From positions 5,580,001-5,644,000 of the forward strand of contig CBDDCL010000015.1 in NCBI GenBank assembly GCA_965226245.1: DNA of 64,000 bases. Reading direction: 5' to 3'. This DNA is from CBDCYS01 sp965226245 (lineage in GTDB: Bacteria; Acidobacteriota; Terriglobia; Bryobacterales; UBA6623). This document shows, in pieces, positions 15,948-25,440 of the stretch. How positions within the stretch are numbered: position 1 is the stretch's first letter; each line of letters starts with the position of its first letter. The position numbers and the translations under genes are program-made. The notes beneath the pieces are model-generated. The model was not told the DNA's origin. It worked only from the letters and a program-made list of their open reading frames with translations, and ran no database searches.

Positions 15948-16919
15948 TCACACGAAGAACCGGCTCACCGAAGTCTCTTCATAGATCGACTCGATGGCGC
16001 CGGCCAGGATGGGGGCTACGGTCAGTTGACGAATCTTTTCACAAGCGGCCGCTCTTTCCGACAAAGGGATGGAGTCACTGACAACCAATTCGGTCAGGCA
16101 GGATCCCTCGATGTAATCCAGCGCGTCGCCGGACAGCACCGGGTGCGTACAGCAGGCGGAAACCTCCACCGCGCCCTGATTCATCAGAGCCTCAGCCGCT
16201 TTTACTAGTGTACCTGCTGTGTCCACCAGGTCGTCAACAATTAAACAGGAGCGGCCGCGGACGTCTCCAATCACATGCATGACTTCCGCTACGTTCGCCT
16301 GATCCCGCCGCTTGTCGATGATTGCCAGCGGGGCGTCGAGCCGCTTGCCGAAAGCTCGTGCCCGCTCGACGCCGCCGGCGTCCGGGGAGACAACCGTCCA
16401 AGCAGGCCGTTTGACGGTCTTGAGATACTCCACCATGACGGGAGCAGCGAAAAGATGGTCCACTGGAATGTCGAAAAATCCTTGAATCTGGCCGGCGTGA
16501 AGGTCCAATGAAAGCACCCGATCCGCCCCGGCCGTCACAATGAGGCTGGCGACGAGCTTCGCCGAGATCGGAACACGCGGCTTGTCTTTGCGGTCTTGGC
16601 GAGAGTAGCCGTAATAGGGCAAGACCGCGGTGATTCGCTTGGCTGAAGCCCGGCGAAGTGCGTCCAGCATTAACAACAGCTCCATCAGATGACGGTCGAC
16701 CGGAGTGCTCGTCGGCTGCACAACGAAGACGTCCATCCCGCGCACGTTTTCCTGGATTTGCAGGTAGATTTCTCCATCGGAGAACATCTTGACGGAGCAG
16801 GCGCCCAGGGGAACTTCAAGCGCTTCACAGATTTTTTCCGCCAGGGGGCGATTGGCCATGCCGGTAAATACGCGCAACCGGTCGCGGCTCTTTCCTCGTG
16901 CAAGTTGCGGGACCGCCAT
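15948..16919 (-). CDS. prs: Ribose-phosphate pyrophosphokinase
   Basis: Makes PRPP from ribose-5-phosphate and ATP; feeds the adjacent apt and nucleotide synthesis. 323 aa with the class I features: MFSDGEIYLQIQENVRG, the ATP-binding flexible loop YGYSRQDRKDKPR, DLHAGQIQGFF, VVSPDAGGVERARAF and the PRPP-binding loop CLIVDDLVDTAGTL. Short gaps to ispE (16 bp) and to rplY (91 bp) support one operon. Confidence 0.94.
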   Translation of the reverse strand: MAVPQLARGKSRDRLRVFTGMANRPLAEKICEALEVPLGACSVKMFSDGEIYLQIQENVRGMDVFVVQPTSTPVDRHLMELLLMLDALRRASAKRITAVLPYYGYSRQDRKDKPRVPISAKLVASLIVTAGADRVLSLDLHAGQIQGFFDIPVDHLFAAPVMVEYLKTVKRPAWTVVSPDAGGVERARAFGKRLDAPLAIIDKRRDQANVAEVMHVIGDVRGRSCLIVDDLVDTAGTLVKAAEALMNQGAVEVSACCTHPVLSGDALDYIEGSCLTELVVSDSIPLSERAAACEKIRQLTVAPILAGAIESIYEETSVSRFFV

Positions 16920-16935
16920 GGCCTATGAAAACTCC

Positions 16936-17850
16936 CTAGTTACTCCAGCTTGCCTGGTAGGACGCTCGGTCCAGAGTCTCCGCCAGATAAACCTTACCGC
17001 TGAACCCGCGCAGGACCTTCGCGGCCTCCCGGGCTCTCTGGCGGCTCGAGAAAACGCCGAAAACAGCGGACCCGCTGCCCGACATCATGGCCACCGGCGC
17101 GCCCGCCTCGATCAGCCGCTTCTTCCACTTTCTCAAGAGAGGGAACTGTTGAAAAACAACGGACTCGAAGTCGTTTACCGGCAGCTTGGCGGGGTCTAGC
17201 GAACCGCTTTCCTCAGACGCGGCAATACTTGCCCGGAAACCATTAATGATATGTTGCCGCTGGGCGGCTGTCAATCGAGCCCGCGACTTCCACAGCGCCC
17301 GATAAGCCTCCGGCGTGGAGACGAAAACCTCGGGGGCAACCAGCACGAGCCAGCGGCGCGGCGGGTCGGGAAGCGGATAGACTTCCTCGCCGCGGCCCAG
17401 CCCAACGGCTGTCCCGCCTTGCAGGAAGAAGGGCACGTCGCTGCCCAGCTCCGCGGCCACCTGCGCCAGCATCTCCCGACGTGGCCGCGGTTTCAATAGC
17501 CGCCGCAAGGCAAGTAATACCGCTGCGGCGTCGCTCGATCCCCCGCCCAGACCGGCGCCGGCGGGGATGCGCTTCTTCAGCTCAATCGCAACGCTGCCAC
17601 GCCAGCCGCCCGCCCGCAGCAAGCTCTCCGCCGCCCGGACGGCAAGATTATTCCTTGTCGAAAGGGAGACATCGTCGCAGTTGAATGCAACCTCTCCGTC
17701 GCCACCAGGATCGCAGGTAACAGTGAGGTGGTCCGCAAGCGATATCGTCTGGAAGATCGTACGAAGTTCGTGATAACCGTCCGAGCCGCGGTTGAGAACT
17801 CTCAGGCCCAGGTTGATCTTGGCTGGCGCGGGCCCCGAGAGCGTTCGCAT
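16936..17850 (-). CDS. ispE: 4-diphosphocytidyl-2-C-methyl-D-erythritol kinase
   Basis: MEP-pathway kinase of the GHMP family, 304 aa. Starts MRTLSGPAPAKINLGLRV, the typical substrate-binding N-terminus; the ATP-binding motif PAGAGLGGGSSDAAAVLLA is near 94-112 and the third GHMP motif is in PVAMMSGSGSAVFGVF near 272. Only 5 bp from apt. Shows that isoprenoids are made via the non-mevalonate route. Confidence 0.94.
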   Translation of the reverse strand: MRTLSGPAPAKINLGLRVLNRGSDGYHELRTIFQTISLADHLTVTCDPGGDGEVAFNCDDVSLSTRNNLAVRAAESLLRAGGWRGSVAIELKKRIPAGAGLGGGSSDAAAVLLALRRLLKPRPRREMLAQVAAELGSDVPFFLQGGTAVGLGRGEEVYPLPDPPRRWLVLVAPEVFVSTPEAYRALWKSRARLTAAQRQHIINGFRASIAASEESGSLDPAKLPVNDFESVVFQQFPLLRKWKKRLIEAGAPVAMMSGSGSAVFGVFSSRQRAREAAKVLRGFSGKVYLAETLDRASYQASWSN

Positions 17851-17855
17851 GAGGA

Positions 17856-18377
17856 CTAGCTGTCGTATTCCAGAAGCGAGAAAACGTCGTAGCCGGGAAG
17901 CTTGTCGCGGCCGTTGAGGAACGTCAATTCGATTACGAAGGCGAGGCCCGCGACTTGGCCTCCCAACTTCTCCACCAGCTTGCAGGTAGCCGCGGCGGTC
18001 CCGCCGGTGGCCAGCAAGTCATCGACGATGAGTACGCGCTGACCGGGTTCCACCGCATCCCGGTGAACCTGGAGCGTGTCCTGGCCATATTCCAGATCGT
18101 AGGACACCTCGACCGTGCCGGCAGGGAGCTTGCCAGGCTTGCGAACCGGCACGAACCCCGTCTCCAGGCGTGTGGCCAGCAACGGACCGAAGATGAACCC
18201 CCGGGCCTCGATGCCCACCACGACGTCCGGGCGTTGTTCCGCGTAACGCTCGGCGAAACGGTCGCTGAGCGCCTGAAGACCGCTGCTGTTTTTCAGCAGC
18301 GTCGTGATGTCGTAGAAGAGGATGCCGGGTTTGGGGAAGTCAGGGACTTCGCGAATCAGTTTCTTGAGTTCGTTCAT
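17856..18377 (-). CDS. apt: Adenine phosphoribosyltransferase
   Basis: Salvages adenine to AMP using PRPP. 173 aa, family length: IREVPDFPKPGILFYDITTL near the start, GIEARGFIFGPLLA, and the PRPP-binding loop VLIVDDLLATGGTAAA near 122-137. First gene of the apt-ispE-prs run; 116 bp separate it from the PQQ-like protein upstream, so a promoter probably lies there. Confidence 0.94.
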   Translation of the reverse strand: MNELKKLIREVPDFPKPGILFYDITTLLKNSSGLQALSDRFAERYAEQRPDVVVGIEARGFIFGPLLATRLETGFVPVRKPGKLPAGTVEVSYDLEYGQDTLQVHRDAVEPGQRVLIVDDLLATGGTAAATCKLVEKLGGQVAGLAFVIELTFLNGRDKLPGYDVFSLLEYDS

Positions 18378-18493
18378 GGCAATGGGTCAAATCGAATTCT
18401 ACGGCAGATCTTCGACCTGTTCGACGTCAAAGGCTTAATAATTGGCCGGGATCTTTTCGAAGGCTCCCACACGTTTACGCGGTTCGCAGACAA

Positions 18494-19984
18494 CTACGAC
18501 CCCGACACATCGTAGCAAGCCATCTCGGTCTGGTTGCGGACGATCAGCTTACCATCGGCAATGGCGGGATGATTCCAGGTCTTGCCCCTCAAAGCCGGGA
18601 ACCGGGCCGTTTCTTGATGGCTTTCCGGCGTCGCCTTCACGAGGGCCAAATCTCCTTTTTCGGTGAGGACGATGAGATGACCGCCCGCCAGCAGCACCTG
18701 CCCGTAGCCGTAGCGGCCGCCCTTCCATTTGAGTGCGCCGGTACGAGCATTGACGCACGCGAGGATAGTTTTATCCAGACCATAGACATGACCTTCGTGG
18801 AGAACCGAGCTGTTGAAGTCGTTCTTCATGCGAAGGTTATTCCAGACTTCTTCCGTCTGAAAACTGTCTCCAGCCCGGGTCAACTTGACCAGCGCCGCGC
18901 CTTGGGGTTGGGCCCCGGAGATGAAGACGTGGTTCTCGTCGATCACCAGCGGCTGAGAAGCGTTGGTGCCCATTTGAGCAACCCAGGCATAACCCCACAA
19001 CAGTGTGCCGTCTTCCACTGAAACACCCATCATCCGATCCGCGCCAACGATCAGGAGTTGCCTTCGGCCCGCCAGCGTAACCAGCATTGGAGATGTGTAG
19101 GCCTGCTGGTCACTAAGCGATTTCCACAACGTATCGCCGGTCAGCTTGTCGTAGGCCACGATCGAATTGTCGTCCGTCCCACCCGGCAATGCGATGACCT
19201 TATCGTCAACCACGAGCACGGAGGCCGCCATGCCCCAACCCAGATTGTCGGCATCATTCTCCCCAAGGATGTCGTGCCTCCAGATCAGCTCGCCCGTTGC
19301 GGCGTCCAGGCAGCGCAACTCTCCTTCAGCGCCGAGCGCGTAGACTTTGCCCTCGTTCCACGTCGGGGTTGCTCTCGGGCCATCTCCCCCCAAAAATTCT
19401 TGGAAGGACGCCTGCCACCCGTGCGTCCACAGCTCCCTTCCGGAGTCCAACGAGTATGCAGCCACGACTTCCTGACCACGCCGCTGCTCGATTGTAAAGA
19501 TGCGTCCCTCGGCTATCACGACAGACGCGTAGCCGCCGCCGACCCTGACGCGCCACAGCTCAGGCGGGCCGTCCGCTGGCCAATCGGTCCGAATCGGTTG
19601 CTGGCCGTAGCGACCATCGCGATTGGGTCCCCGAAAGTCAGTCCAGTAAACGCTCCCCGAGCCGGAGGTCGTACTTGCCGCCCGCCCTGCGGCGCGCTCG
19701 CTCTCGCGGTCGCGATCCATGGCGTCGTAGTGCCATTCGGTGTCGCCGAACGTCAACGCCGGGCGCGCTCCGTACGCGCCGGCAAACTCCAGCCGTAGTC
19801 CATGAAAGGCGAACAGGTGCACAATACTGAGAACGACCAAAGCAAAGGAGACAAGCATTTTTCGCGACAACCCGGTTTGCGGGCGCATCCAGAGCAGGAT
19901 CAACCCCGCGGGCGGCAACAAAAAACACGCCAAGACCAGAACGACCGTCTTGCGGTACCAGGGATTCGCAGGCATACCCGACAT
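18494..19984 (-). CDS. Membrane-anchored PQQ-like beta-propeller protein
   Basis: 496 aa. Two hydrophobic helices at about 10-32 and 43-63 anchor it; a linker follows, then a propeller from about 110 built of PQQ-like blades (VYWTDFRGPNRDG, SLDSGRELWTHGW, DAATGELIWRHD, DKLTGDTLWKS, VEDGTLLWGY, NARTGALKWKGG). These repeats resemble outer-membrane BamB-like and PQQ-dehydrogenase folds but lack obvious PQQ/Ca ligands, so a binding or scaffold role is as likely as catalysis. The phrase DFRGPNRDG is common in acidobacterial and planctomycete homologues. Confidence 0.75.
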   Translation of the reverse strand: MSGMPANPWYRKTVVLVLACFLLPPAGLILLWMRPQTGLSRKMLVSFALVVLSIVHLFAFHGLRLEFAGAYGARPALTFGDTEWHYDAMDRDRESERAAGRAASTTSGSGSVYWTDFRGPNRDGRYGQQPIRTDWPADGPPELWRVRVGGGYASVVIAEGRIFTIEQRRGQEVVAAYSLDSGRELWTHGWQASFQEFLGGDGPRATPTWNEGKVYALGAEGELRCLDAATGELIWRHDILGENDADNLGWGMAASVLVVDDKVIALPGGTDDNSIVAYDKLTGDTLWKSLSDQQAYTSPMLVTLAGRRQLLIVGADRMMGVSVEDGTLLWGYAWVAQMGTNASQPLVIDENHVFISGAQPQGAALVKLTRAGDSFQTEEVWNNLRMKNDFNSSVLHEGHVYGLDKTILACVNARTGALKWKGGRYGYGQVLLAGGHLIVLTEKGDLALVKATPESHQETARFPALRGKTWNHPAIADGKLIVRNQTEMACYDVSGS

Positions 19985-20165
19985 TGTCGCCCCCTCACCC
20001 AGCCACTCGCAATGCGCTGGCTACTGTAGTCATGCCTAAGCCGGACCCCCAACAATCTACCACAGCAGTTCAAGAGCGGCCTTCCGGTTCCAAGCCGTTC
20101 TCCTCGGCGTCAACGAACCACCAGGAAGCGGACGTGAGTGTCCAAATCTTGTTGACCGATCCACG
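19985..20165. other. Intergenic gap
   Basis: No gene or structured signal recognised between the ThDP enzyme stop and the PQQ-like gene start. Confidence 0.3.
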
Positions 20166-21809
20166 TTAGTTCTTCTGCGGGATTGCCATGTCCGGCTCTT
20201 CGCAAGTGATGAACTCAAGCAATGCGGGTTTGCCCTCTCGGGTTTGGGTGATCGCGCGCTCAATTGCCGGGATAATGTCGCCGGGTTGCTCAACGCGTTC
20301 AGTGTAGGCGCCCAGGCCGTGGGCGACTTCGCTGTAGTTGCCGCTGAGGTATTTCGTGCCGTATTTCTCAACAGCTTTTGGGATGTATTTGTGATAGTTC
20401 CCCATGGCTGAATTGTTCAGCAGCATCGTCAGTATCGGGATCTCTTCCCGGACAGCGGTCTCGACGTCCATTCCGACCATCCCAAACGCGGCGTCTCCGA
20501 GGAAGTTGGCCACCAGCTTGCCGGGAGCGGCTCTCTTGGCTCCCATCGAGACGCCGAGTGAAAAGCCCAACTGCGTGGAATGTCCCCAGCCGATATAGCC
20601 GCGAGGCGTAACCGCCTCGTAAAGGGGCGCTAGCTGGTCGCGGGGATTGCCCGAGTCGTGAGTCACGATCGCATCGGCCGGGTCGACCACCTTCATGAAA
20701 TCGCCCATGACGCGATAGGGGTTGAGGGGCACTTCGTTGGACGTGAGTTTTGGTTCCCAGCGCGCTTTCCATGCCCGGCGCACCTCGCCCAGATGGTTTT
20801 CCACCGCCTGCCGGCCGGGACGGCCCGCCCCGTTGGTCTGGGAGCGAATCTCTTCGAGCAACTCTCTGAGGACGAGCTTGGCATCGCCGAGAATGGGGAC
20901 GTCGGCGACACAGTCCTTGTTTAGATCGCGCGGATCAATCGTGGCGTGGACGACGCGGCGGTCAACGGGAAGGTTGGGGGCGAATACAGTCTTGGTGAGG
21001 CTGGCTCCCAGCGCGAAAACCGCATCGCAGCGGCTCAGAGCGTCGCCGATCATGGCGGTCTCGCTGTAGCCGCCGGTTCCCAGCGCCAGCGGATGACGCT
21101 CGTTGAAAACACTTTTGCCCAGCAGCGTTGTCATCACCGGCGCTGCCAGCAACTCGGCCACCTCTTGCAATTCCTTCCAGGCTTGGGCGTAGAGGACCCC
21201 TTGTCCCGCCCAAATCACCGGCCACTCGGCGCTGACCAGCAGCTTCGCCGCTTCGCGGATCGCGTCGGGATCGGGCGCCGTCCGCACCGGAGCTACGGGG
21301 CGGTAGTCGAGTTCCCCCGAAAACTCTTCCGCCGCGACATCCACGGGAATCTCTATCAATACTGGACCCGGACGCCCGGACCGCAGCGCCGTGAAAGCCC
21401 GCCGCATTCGATTGGGCACGTCATTGGCCGATGGAATCCGATCCGCCCATTTGGTGGTGGCCTCGTAGTTCCTCGTGGCGTCGAAAACAGAGGGCACCCC
21501 GACACGGCTGCGGCCCGGATGCCCCGGAAGAAACAACAGCGGACTCGAATCCGTGTAGGCTTGAGCAATCCCGGCGAAAGCATTCTCCGCGCCGGCGGCG
21601 TGCTGCACGGTCACCACCCCGATGCGCTCGCCGAACGTCGTGCGGGAAAAACCGTCCGCCATGTTCTCGGCCACGCGTTCTTGCCGTGCGACGACAATGG
21701 GAATGTCTTCGTCTGCCAGCGCTTCGACGATCGGCGTGAAAGGAAAACAGAAAACCTGCTCGATCCCTTCTAGTTTTAGTATTTTTGCAATGAGACGGCT
21801 GCCAGTCAT
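20166..21809 (-). CDS. Thiamine-diphosphate-dependent enzyme (acetolactate synthase-like)
   Basis: 547 aa with the three ThDP-enzyme domains: N-terminal PYR domain with the catalytic Glu44 in ARQERVAENMADGFSR, central domain (about 190-330), and C-terminal PP domain with GDAAFGMVGMDVETAV near 440, ending the ThDP motif at LLNNSAMGNYHKY. The motif starts GDA rather than the common GDG. Similar proteins are annotated as acetolactate synthase large subunit, benzoylformate decarboxylase or oxalyl-CoA decarboxylase; there is no ilvN-like small subunit nearby, so a role in valine synthesis is not indicated. Substrate unknown. Confidence 0.8.
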   Translation of the reverse strand: MTGSRLIAKILKLEGIEQVFCFPFTPIVEALADEDIPIVVARQERVAENMADGFSRTTFGERIGVVTVQHAAGAENAFAGIAQAYTDSSPLLFLPGHPGRSRVGVPSVFDATRNYEATTKWADRIPSANDVPNRMRRAFTALRSGRPGPVLIEIPVDVAAEEFSGELDYRPVAPVRTAPDPDAIREAAKLLVSAEWPVIWAGQGVLYAQAWKELQEVAELLAAPVMTTLLGKSVFNERHPLALGTGGYSETAMIGDALSRCDAVFALGASLTKTVFAPNLPVDRRVVHATIDPRDLNKDCVADVPILGDAKLVLRELLEEIRSQTNGAGRPGRQAVENHLGEVRRAWKARWEPKLTSNEVPLNPYRVMGDFMKVVDPADAIVTHDSGNPRDQLAPLYEAVTPRGYIGWGHSTQLGFSLGVSMGAKRAAPGKLVANFLGDAAFGMVGMDVETAVREEIPILTMLLNNSAMGNYHKYIPKAVEKYGTKYLSGNYSEVAHGLGAYTERVEQPGDIIPAIERAITQTREGKPALLEFITCEEPDMAIPQKN

Positions 21810-22001
21810 GGATATTCAGGGAACCAAGGGGTTCCCGCCTCCGAGGAACCGATTGTAGCGCGAATCGAGACTGCGGGAGCGTCCGGCGCCAAATGCCACT
21901 GTAAAATCCATCCTCGCCCGAGCCGCTCCGGCGAAGTGACAAAGGAGCGAGAGCAACAGGGAGCGAAGGGAGACGGAATCCGCCAATTCCGCACTGCGGC
22001 T

Positions 22002-24566
22002 CTATTCGCCCCGCAGCACTTCCAGCGGCTTCCTGCCAAGAATCCGGAAACTGGAAAGCCACCCGGCCAGGTTGGCGAGCAGCGCCGTGGCGACTACGCA
22101 AACGCCATTCGCAACCGCGTCGAATTGAAACTCTGCATCGAGCACCCGTTCCAAGAGCAATCCCGAGAACCCGCTCGCAAGGATCGCCCCCATCAGACCG
22201 GCAACCGAGCCGAGAATCAAGAACTCGGCGGAAAACATGTTGGCTACCTTTCTGCGCGTGGCCCCTAGTGTCTTCAAAATGGCCACTTCGCGAATACGGC
22301 GAAAACGCGTCGCCATCACTCCCGAGGCCAAGATAATGATGCCGCCAAGAATGGTAAACGCAGAGACAAACCGCACCACCAGACCGATTTGATCGACCAC
22401 CTGTTGAACGATTTCTAGAACATCGGCCGCATTGATAACGGTAATCGTGGGGAACCGGTCGAACGCGATTCGCTGCAGTTCAATCGCTTGCTGGGGATCC
22501 ACTCGCACGCCGCCGTAGTATGTCGCCGGCAGACCTTGCAGTGCCTCCGGTGTCAAGATAAACCCGATTGATGAGCCGGGGCGAATCCTCTCCGAGCGAT
22601 GAATGGCCACCACCTTCGCCAAAACTGTCTGGCCGCCCACCGTCCACTCCACCTGGGAACCGAGCTTCAGCCGCAGCAGCTCGGCAGTGCCTTCCGAGGC
22701 CGAAGCCAGGTGCCGGCCGCCATCGGGACGCTCGGGAGGCCACCATTCCCCTTCCAGGATTTCAACGTTTTCCGGCTGCTCCGATCGCCATGTAATAGTT
22801 CGAGTTCTGCGGAACCGGCGGCCGGATCTTCCCAGATTCAGTTCCTCGATCGGAATAGCGTCGACTCCGACAAGCCGCGCCGCCACCGAGGGTATCAACT
22901 CCGGCTCGTCCTGGATGCCGGGAGTTTGCTTCAGGACCTCGAGCAAGCCGTCACGCTCCTGATCCGTGACGTTGATGAAGAAAACGTTCGGCATGTTCGG
23001 CGGGGCGCTGCGCACCATTTGCGACAGCACCGACGACTGAATCAAGTAGACGCAAAGAGTGAACGTCACCCCAATTCCGAGAGATACCAAGACCGCCCCG
23101 GCGTGATTCCCCGGCCGGTGCAAATTCGCTATCCCTTGACGAAGCGATGTGGGCAGCCTCCAGGGCAGCCAGCGCGGGAAAACTTTCAGGAGCCGAAGAA
23201 GCCCCGATGCTGCCGCCGTCAGCGCCAGCAGGCTGACTACGAGCCCGCCGGCGAACCAAACCCCCAGCTCGACCGAGTCACCGAGCCACACCGCCAGCCC
23301 CGCAATACTCGCGACGATTGCCGCAGCCGGCCACGCCGAGCCCCGCCATAGCCGCAGGCGTTCGCCAATTGTCAACCGGGCGCGGTCCATGTCTCGGCGG
23401 AAAATCAGTGCCGGACGCACTTCCCTAACGCTGAGAAGTGTCGGCACCGTAAACAGCAGCGTCGTCAGGACTCCGATCAGCACACCCTGCAGGGCCGCGA
23501 TCGGCTGCCATTCCAGGGTGGAAAGCTCCGGAAAATAGTTTGCGATCAGCACCGGAAACCAGCTCTGCATCCCGTAGCCCGCCAGAACTCCCAGCAAGCT
23601 TCCGGCAAGTCCAAGCCCCAGCGTCTGCAGCAGGTAGATACGCATAATCTGACCCGAGCTCCCGCCCAGGCACTTCATGATGGCGATCGTGTCGAGCCGT
23701 TGTTGCAGGTGGGAGTGCATGGCCATGGCGACGCCCAGGGCGCCGACGATCAATGCGATGAGGCTCACCAGGCTGAGAAATTTGGTCGAGCGGTTCAGGC
23801 CGCGCCGCAAGGTCGGGTGGGTCTCCCGGAAGTCCACGACGCGGTCGCCCCGGAAGGCTTTCTCGAGGAGGCCGCGCGCCTCGACAATCGAGAGGCCCTG
23901 CGGGGGCAGCCGGAAAAGATAACGCTGCGACGCGCGGCTGCCGGGCTGAATCAGGCGGGCGCGCTCCAATCCTTCGCGGCTGATGAGCACTCGCGGCCCG
24001 ATGTTCATCGTCCCGGTCATGCGGTCCGGCTCGACGAGAACTTCCGCCACAATGCGAAATTGCTCGTCGCCCAGCGTGACCGAATCGCCCCGCTTCAGGT
24101 CGAGGCGAAGCAGCAGATCACTCGAAACCACCATCGACTGTTCGTCGAGAATATCATTCAGGCTTGCATCCGGAGACAGTTTGATTTCGCCGTAGAACGG
24201 GTATTCGGCCGGTTCCACGGCTTTGACGGCAACCAGCAGCGGGCGCGGCGCCTGCTCGGAAGACATCATCGAAACCGTCTCGCTGATCCAGGTTCGCTCA
24301 GCGCCCCGCTCGCCGAGTTTTTCGAACGCTTGTAGCTGCTCGGGATTCGGATGGCTGAATAGGCGGACCGAGAGATCCCCGGCCATCAGCACCCGGGCGT
24401 CGCGCAGCAGCATGCTTTGGAAGGCGCTGCTGAAACCCCGCACGCCGGTCAGTGCGCCGACGCCCGCCGCCACGGACAGGATCACAAAAACGAACTTCCC
24501 CGCGGAGGCACGAGCTTCCCGCCCGGCGATCTTGACGGCGCTGCGCCAGCTAGAGTGGTTGTTCAT
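22002..24566 (-). CDS. FtsX-type ABC transporter permease (YbbP-like)
   Basis: 854-aa permease with one N-terminal TM (about 22-40), a periplasmic MacB-type domain, a first FtsX domain with TMs around 265-385, a central pair near 415-460, a second periplasmic region, and C-terminal FtsX TMs around 730-850. RRIREVAILKTLGATRRKV is the conserved cytoplasmic loop that docks the ATPase; the earlier LQQRLDTIAIMKCLGGSSG is its partner. Works with the ATPase at 24690; the divergent SGNH esterase completes the ybbP-ybbA-tesA arrangement known in proteobacteria. Possibly exports or removes a lipid or hydrophobic compound. Confidence 0.85.
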   Translation of the reverse strand: MNNHSSWRSAVKIAGREARASAGKFVFVILSVAAGVGALTGVRGFSSAFQSMLLRDARVLMAGDLSVRLFSHPNPEQLQAFEKLGERGAERTWISETVSMMSSEQAPRPLLVAVKAVEPAEYPFYGEIKLSPDASLNDILDEQSMVVSSDLLLRLDLKRGDSVTLGDEQFRIVAEVLVEPDRMTGTMNIGPRVLISREGLERARLIQPGSRASQRYLFRLPPQGLSIVEARGLLEKAFRGDRVVDFRETHPTLRRGLNRSTKFLSLVSLIALIVGALGVAMAMHSHLQQRLDTIAIMKCLGGSSGQIMRIYLLQTLGLGLAGSLLGVLAGYGMQSWFPVLIANYFPELSTLEWQPIAALQGVLIGVLTTLLFTVPTLLSVREVRPALIFRRDMDRARLTIGERLRLWRGSAWPAAAIVASIAGLAVWLGDSVELGVWFAGGLVVSLLALTAAASGLLRLLKVFPRWLPWRLPTSLRQGIANLHRPGNHAGAVLVSLGIGVTFTLCVYLIQSSVLSQMVRSAPPNMPNVFFINVTDQERDGLLEVLKQTPGIQDEPELIPSVAARLVGVDAIPIEELNLGRSGRRFRRTRTITWRSEQPENVEILEGEWWPPERPDGGRHLASASEGTAELLRLKLGSQVEWTVGGQTVLAKVVAIHRSERIRPGSSIGFILTPEALQGLPATYYGGVRVDPQQAIELQRIAFDRFPTITVINAADVLEIVQQVVDQIGLVVRFVSAFTILGGIIILASGVMATRFRRIREVAILKTLGATRRKVANMFSAEFLILGSVAGLMGAILASGFSGLLLERVLDAEFQFDAVANGVCVVATALLANLAGWLSSFRILGRKPLEVLRGE

Positions 24567-24689
24567 GTTGGATCATTCGCGTGGTGGCAAAGCACGCCGG
24601 TCAGACCCTGTGGCGCAAGCTCTCAGCTTGCCGCGTCGAGACTCATCCCGACGCTTGGCCCGCCAGACTTGCGATGCCGCGCGGACCTT
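24567..24689. repeat. Gap with hairpin GCAAGCT-CTC-AGCTTGC
   Basis: The 123-bp spacer between ATPase and permease genes contains a perfect 7-bp hairpin at 24615-24631. Unusual in an operon whose two products must act together; looks like an inserted repeat. Confidence 0.5.
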
Positions 24690-25409
24690 CTAGCGCACTG
24701 CCGGTTCCGCCGTACTTCGGACCAGCTCATCGGAAACCACCTCGCCGTCCTTCAATGTAATCAAACGATCCGCCTGGGAAGCCAGGTCACGATCGTGCGT
24801 CACAAGAATCAGCGTGGTCTGCTGTTGACGGTTCAGATCGAGCAGCATTTCGAGCACATGCCGCCCGTTCGTGCTGTCCAGGTTACCTGTCGGCTCGTCC
24901 GCCATCACGACAGGCGGCTTGCTGACGAACGCTCTTGCCAAGGCGACCCGCTGCTGCTCGCCGCCTGAAAGCTGCACCGGGTAGTGATCCAGCCGATCCG
25001 CCAGGCCGACGCTCTCGAGCAGCTCGCGGGCCCGTTCCGCGCCATGGCGCCCATCGCCCGCCAGATCCAGCGGCAGCAGGACATTTTCCTCCGCCGTCAG
25101 AGTAGGGACGAGATGATAAGACTGAAACACAAAGCCAATCTTGCGCGCGCGCAACAAGGCCATCTGGTCTTCGCTCAACCGATTGATCTCTTCACCGTCG
25201 AGAAGAATCCGCCCTTCCGTGGGCGTGTCGAGCCCAGCGAGCAAACCCAGCAAAGTACTCTTGCCGCTGCCCGACGGCCCCATGATCGCCACGAACTGCC
25301 CGGCCGGTATCGAGAAGTCAACTCCGCGCAGGATCTCAACCTCGTGAGAACCGCTGTTGATTCTTTTTACGAGGCGCCGCACCTCGATGATCGAAGACTG
25401 ATTCGACAT
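24690..25409 (-). CDS. ABC transporter ATP-binding protein (YbbA/LolD type)
   Basis: 239-aa ATPase of the LolD/MacB/YbbA class. Walker A GPSGSGKST (about 43-51), Q-loop in FVFQSYHLVPTLTAEENV, signature LSGGEQQRVALARAF, Walker B VVMADEPTGNLDS, and switch His in LVTHDRDLA. Start ATG at 25409. Partner permease follows after 123 bp; the SGNH gene is divergent only 31 bp away, so the promoters overlap. Confidence 0.88.
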   Translation of the reverse strand: MSNQSSIIEVRRLVKRINSGSHEVEILRGVDFSIPAGQFVAIMGPSGSGKSTLLGLLAGLDTPTEGRILLDGEEINRLSEDQMALLRARKIGFVFQSYHLVPTLTAEENVLLPLDLAGDGRHGAERARELLESVGLADRLDHYPVQLSGGEQQRVALARAFVSKPPVVMADEPTGNLDSTNGRHVLEMLLDLNRQQQTTLILVTHDRDLASQADRLITLKDGEVVSDELVRSTAEPAVR

Positions 25410-25426
25410 GGACCCCGGAACAAATT

Positions 25427-25432
25427 TATTAT
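25427..25432 (+). promoter_or_regulatory. Candidate -10 element of the SGNH esterase gene
   Basis: TATTAT followed by only 8 nt before the GTG start; no Shine-Dalgarno is visible. If used, the transcript would be leaderless or nearly so. Confidence 0.35.
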
Positions 25433-25440
25433 GACATGCA

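Noticed and set aside
19058..19798. A 246-codon plus-strand frame
   Set aside because: Antisense to the PQQ-like propeller gene, no motif.
20946..21773. A 275-codon plus-strand frame
   Set aside because: Antisense to the ThDP enzyme whose motifs are clear.
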